Shown here: positions 6,874 to 9,441 of the stretch, in pieces
Position numbering within the stretch: the stretch's first letter is position 1
Layout of the letters: the number at the start of each line of letters is the position of its first letter
From: an uncultured Rhizobiaceae group bacterium
GTDB lineage: Bacteria; Pseudomonadota; Alphaproteobacteria; Rhizobiales; Rhizobiaceae
DNA length: 9,441 nt
Assembly (NCBI GenBank): GCA_938009335.1
Contig: CALLHT010000128.1
Location: 1-9,441, forward strand
Direction: 5' to 3'
Translations under genes and position numbers: made by a program
Notes under the pieces: generated by a model
The model's database searches: none
Told to the model about the DNA's origin: nothing
Seen by the model: only the letters and a program-made list of their open reading frames with translations

Positions 6874-6911
6874 ACAATTCATACGATGAAAGCCCCGTGC
6901 AAGGTCTCTAT

Positions 6912-9272
6912 TTATGGCCCGTCATCCGCGGGTGCCGCGGGAGCCTGTTCGGCATCATCAGAAATTCTTCTTGCTGCTGCGGCTGCGGCTGACTTTTCAG
7001 CATCCGTCAATTGACGCGTTCCTTCTTGCTCAATGCGAACCGTAACTTCTTTGCTCGCGAAACGAATGCCCTCTTGTTCAAACAGTTCACGAATGGCGGC
7101 ATAGACTACTTTTCGGGTCACGAACTGATCACCCGGTTTGGTCATAAACTTGACGCGGATGATCATTGCTGAATCTTCCATCTTGTAAACGCCCTGAGAT
7201 TTCAATGGCTGCAAGAATAAAGACCCAACTTCCTGGTGCTCGAGCAAACGCTGGCCCAATTTTTTGACAAGTTTGCGCACCCGTTCAACATCGGTGTCAT
7301 AGGTCAACCGAAGGGGCAATTTCATCATCACCCAGTCACGGGAATAGTTGGTGAGCTGTGTGATTTCGCCAAACGGAATCGTGTGTAGCGGCCCGTTGTG
7401 ATGGCGCAGTTGGAAAGACCGAAGTGATATCTTTTCAACCGTGCCCCTGATTTGGCCCAGTTCGATGTATTCGCCTTTTCGGAATGCGTCATCGAACAGG
7501 AAGAACCCGCCTGAGAAAATATCGCGGATCAACGTTTGCGCGCCAAAACCAACAGCAAGGCCGATGACACCGGCACCGGCAAATAGCGGAGCGATATCAA
7601 CTCCCATGTTGGAAAGAATGATCATGCCAGAAAGCACAATGATCATTGCAACCAAAACGTTTCTTAGTAGCGGCAGAAGCGTTCCCAATCGGCTTGCGCT
7701 CTGGCCTGACATTTCTTCGCCCGGCTCTCCACTATCTGAGACTGCAAGCTCTCCCTCTTCTTCCAGCTGATTGTTGATGTAAACAATCACTAAGCGATAT
7801 AGAAACCACGCTAAGAAGACGATCAGAAGTGTATCCAGAAATCCGGTCACCGGGTTGCCGCGTGCCCCAATGTTTACATCCCAAGCACTGAGCACATAAC
7901 CCAGACCGCCAATGGCAACCAGAATACCCGCCGCGCGCTCAAGCAAAGGTTTGAAGATCGGTTTGAACACAGGCATGTCGTCCAAGTCTTTTGACGACAT
8001 CATCTGATTGATGATCATCTCTTCATCATCATCTTCAGAACGTGTAGAAAGCGTCTCTTCAAGGGCCAGTCTGTCTGCTTCCGCTTGGCGAAGTTTTTGC
8101 TCTTGCGCGATTTTGACCTTCTCTTCGAAACGTCTGCGGCGCATGCTGTAAAAGCGATCAATCATGATTACGATCAAACCAAACAAAGTGACACCCGCAA
8201 TCAAAGCGACCACTGGCGCACCAATAACAGCGAGTGCGCTTGGTAAGTTCAGGACAACCCTTCCGGAACTGACTACCCAAGCCACGATCAAATAACCGAT
8301 CATCATCACATGCCACTGGGAGGCAATAAAGCGCTGCAGCCAAGGCTTGTTTGTGGGGTCACCCGCGCCCAGCAAAATGTCTTTGAATTGCTGCTTATGT
8401 TTCAGGAAAAGCCCGCCGATCAGGAGCGCGCAAATAAACAGGGATGAAATCACCAGCAGTTTGAGCGGATCGCCGGGCAGCCCGAGAAACGCAAGCCAGA
8501 CAAAAAAGCTGCAGATCGCGATGACGATCAGAGCAACCAAACGCCAGTCGCGCTGCATCATGTCGGCATCTTCGTCGTTCAGATTGATCAACCGGTGCGT
8601 TGGTACATCGGGCGCGATCAGGTTGAAGAAGATCACATGCCGGAATACTCGGTAGGCAACGTAAGACCCAATAATTGCGCCAATCGTGACGCGGCTGGGA
8701 CCATGACCTGAGTCAAATATGATTGCCACGAGCAATGCGGCCGCGGCCATGATTGCTATGTTTACAAGGATGGTGAACGCGCGGAACATAAGATACGTGA
8801 TCTTATCTGCGCGGCTGGCAACATCCTCGGTATACATGGTTCTGAAATATTCTTGAGCCCATTTGCGCGTGAAGTAGAGCGGGATTTGGCCTATCGCGAT
8901 GCCGCCAATTCCTGTAACCACGGCAATCCAAAACCAGTTGAAACTTCCATCGGGGCTGCGATTGTTCAGCATCCTCGCGATTGCATGCGGGAGGTCTGAG
9001 ATATTTGAGAAAATCCGTACTAGTTCAGAGCGGACTTTGAGAACGCGTTCGTGAAATGAAGGGCCAGTGCCTTCTTCCGCCGCCGCATCCTGCTCTGGCG
9101 AAATGACAATGACGCTCATGCCGTTTTCTTTGGCTTGATCGATGATTGGCTGAATGTCGACTTCGCCCTGGCTTTTTTCTTGCGCAAAGACTTGAAAGCC
9201 AACGCCAATAGGCGAGGCAAGGCCTAGCAAAGCACAGAAAAAAACAACGACCAATTTTTGCGCAAACCGCAT
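6912..9272 (-). CDS. Large MscS-family mechanosensitive channel, YbiO-like
   Basis: With the start at ATG 9272 the protein has 786 residues. It should open under membrane tension and release solutes during hypo-osmotic shock. A signal peptide is seen (MRFAQKLVVVFFCALLGLA..., likely cut near VFA-Q, residue 30). A periplasmic stretch follows, then about ten hydrophobic segments between residues 111 and 588. The MscS core is clear: the pore helix with the Gly/Ala pattern LFAGAGVIGLAVGFGAQTLI (563-582), then RDIFSGGFFLFDD (583-595), the beta domain around GTVEKISLRSFQLR (610-623) and TIPFGEITQLTNYS (631-644), and a C-terminal alpha/beta domain. A charged cytoplasmic stretch (about 376-425), with a likely coiled coil and then EDDDEEM, separates two membrane blocks. 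The tail is Ala-rich and acidic. Length and plan resemble E. coli YbiO (741 residues) more than MscS (286). An in-frame GTG at 9302 would add ten residues but lacks the good ribosome binding site. Confidence 0.92.
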   Translation of the reverse strand: MRFAQKLVVVFFCALLGLASPIGVGFQVFAQEKSQGEVDIQPIIDQAKENGMSVIVISPEQDAAAEEGTGPSFHERVLKVRSELVRIFSNISDLPHAIARMLNNRSPDGSFNWFWIAVVTGIGGIAIGQIPLYFTRKWAQEYFRTMYTEDVASRADKITYLMFRAFTILVNIAIMAAAALLVAIIFDSGHGPSRVTIGAIIGSYVAYRVFRHVIFFNLIAPDVPTHRLINLNDEDADMMQRDWRLVALIVIAICSFFVWLAFLGLPGDPLKLLVISSLFICALLIGGLFLKHKQQFKDILLGAGDPTNKPWLQRFIASQWHVMMIGYLIVAWVVSSGRVVLNLPSALAVIGAPVVALIAGVTLFGLIVIMIDRFYSMRRRRFEEKVKIAQEQKLRQAEADRLALEETLSTRSEDDDEEMIINQMMSSKDLDDMPVFKPIFKPLLERAAGILVAIGGLGYVLSAWDVNIGARGNPVTGFLDTLLIVFLAWFLYRLVIVYINNQLEEEGELAVSDSGEPGEEMSGQSASRLGTLLPLLRNVLVAMIIVLSGMIILSNMGVDIAPLFAGAGVIGLAVGFGAQTLIRDIFSGGFFLFDDAFRKGEYIELGQIRGTVEKISLRSFQLRHHNGPLHTIPFGEITQLTNYSRDWVMMKLPLRLTYDTDVERVRKLVKKLGQRLLEHQEVGSLFLQPLKSQGVYKMEDSAMIIRVKFMTKPGDQFVTRKVVYAAIRELFEQEGIRFASKEVTVRIEQEGTRQLTDAEKSAAAAAARRISDDAEQAPAAPADDGP

Positions 9273-9283
9273 GTTCCCCTCCC
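9273..9283 (-). promoter_or_regulatory. Ribosome binding site deciding the start of the MscS-like gene
   Basis: On the minus strand GGGAGGGG (9283 down to 9276) stands directly upstream of ATG 9272. GGAGG is five bases from the start codon. The predicted signal peptide begins exactly at this ATG with MRFAQK, so both signals agree on it over the GTG at 9302. Confidence 0.75.
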
Positions 9284-9335
9284 GGAAGTTGGATGCTGAC
9301 ACTGTCTCATCACAAAAACGCGAGGGAGTCGATTG

Positions 9336-9441
9336 CTAAGTGCCGTAATATTGCCGATACCAACGGACAAATTTTCGCAGGCCTTCGCGCAAATTGGTGG
9401 TTGGCTCAAACCCGTAGTCACGATTGATCGCGGTAATATCG
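9336..9441 (-). CDS. Sugar-nucleotide epimerase, C-terminal end only (UDP-glucuronate 4-epimerase-like)
   Basis: The gene enters from the right edge and stops at TAG 9338-9336. Thirty-four residues are visible, including INRDYGFEPTTNLREGL and FVRWYRQYYGT. The pattern of a GF/Y-x-P-x-T motif, then EGL/V, then FVxWYxxYYG before the stop is the usual end of extended short-chain NAD-dependent epimerases, most like UDP-glucuronate or related UDP-sugar 4-epimerases used for envelope polysaccharide. The NAD-binding and catalytic parts lie outside the window, so the exact substrate cannot be given. The stop is 63 bases before the MscS-like start on the same strand, so co-transcription is possible. 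Confidence 0.75.
   Translation of the reverse strand, partial: DITAINRDYGFEPTTNLREGLRKFVRWYRQYYGT

Noticed and set aside
6874..6911. Terminator after the MscS-like gene
   Set aside because: No inverted repeat followed by a T-run was found on the minus strand in this stretch.
9273..9302. GTG 9302 as start of the MscS-like protein
   Set aside because: It would put ten polar residues before the signal peptide and has no good ribosome binding site, whereas ATG 9272 has GGAGG five bases upstream.
9298..9306. Short palindrome GACACTGTC between the epimerase and the channel gene as a regulatory site
   Set aside because: Nine bases with a four-base arm is expected by chance, and no promoter boxes of quality accompany it.

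Overview
The window looks like chromosomal DNA of an alphaproteobacterium, probably Hyphomicrobiales-like. This is inferred from moderate GC content judged by eye, the protein family types, and intergenic palindromes of the ATCCTCGGG-CTTGT-CCCGAGGAT and CTGAGC-TGTCGAAG kinds, which I recall as common in that class. All confidently called genes lie on the minus strand. The one likely plus-strand gene is a small conserved ORF at the left end.

Region by region: 1-396 is a repeat-rich intergenic stretch. It holds an inverted pair of one REP-like palindrome (71-149), a 24-bp tandem array (160-267), and an exact 30-bp inverted pair of a second REP-like palindrome (254-394). At about 397-732 (+) is a small conserved hypothetical gene with an uncertain start. 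From 6765 down to 795 (-) runs one compact four-gene operon for an Opp/Dpp-type ABC importer: a fused double ATPase, then a long family-5 solute-binding protein, a DppB-like permease and a DppC-like permease. Two junctions are 4-base ATGA overlaps and the third is a 12-base gap, so the genes are probably translationally coupled. At 6766-6911 is an intergenic region with a plausible promoter overlapped by repeated and inverted motifs that look like operator sites. At 6912-9272 (-) is a large YbiO-type MscS mechanosensitive channel with a signal peptide. At 9336-9441 (-) is the C-terminal end of a sugar-nucleotide epimerase, cut by the window edge.

How the genes work together: the binding protein would capture a peptide- or oligosaccharide-like ligand in the periplasm and pass it to the two-permease channel, and the fused ATPase would drive uptake. 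The ligand cannot be told from the sequence. The mechanosensitive channel would protect the same inner membrane against hypo-osmotic shock. The epimerase would supply nucleotide sugars for envelope polysaccharide. No functional link between these three units is shown beyond adjacency and shared strand.

I found no phage, insertion sequence, CRISPR, RNA gene or defence system. The least ordinary parts are the repeat mosaic at the left end, which reads in frame into a small gene, and the candidate operator cluster in front of the transporter operon. I see no strong case for a wholly new system.
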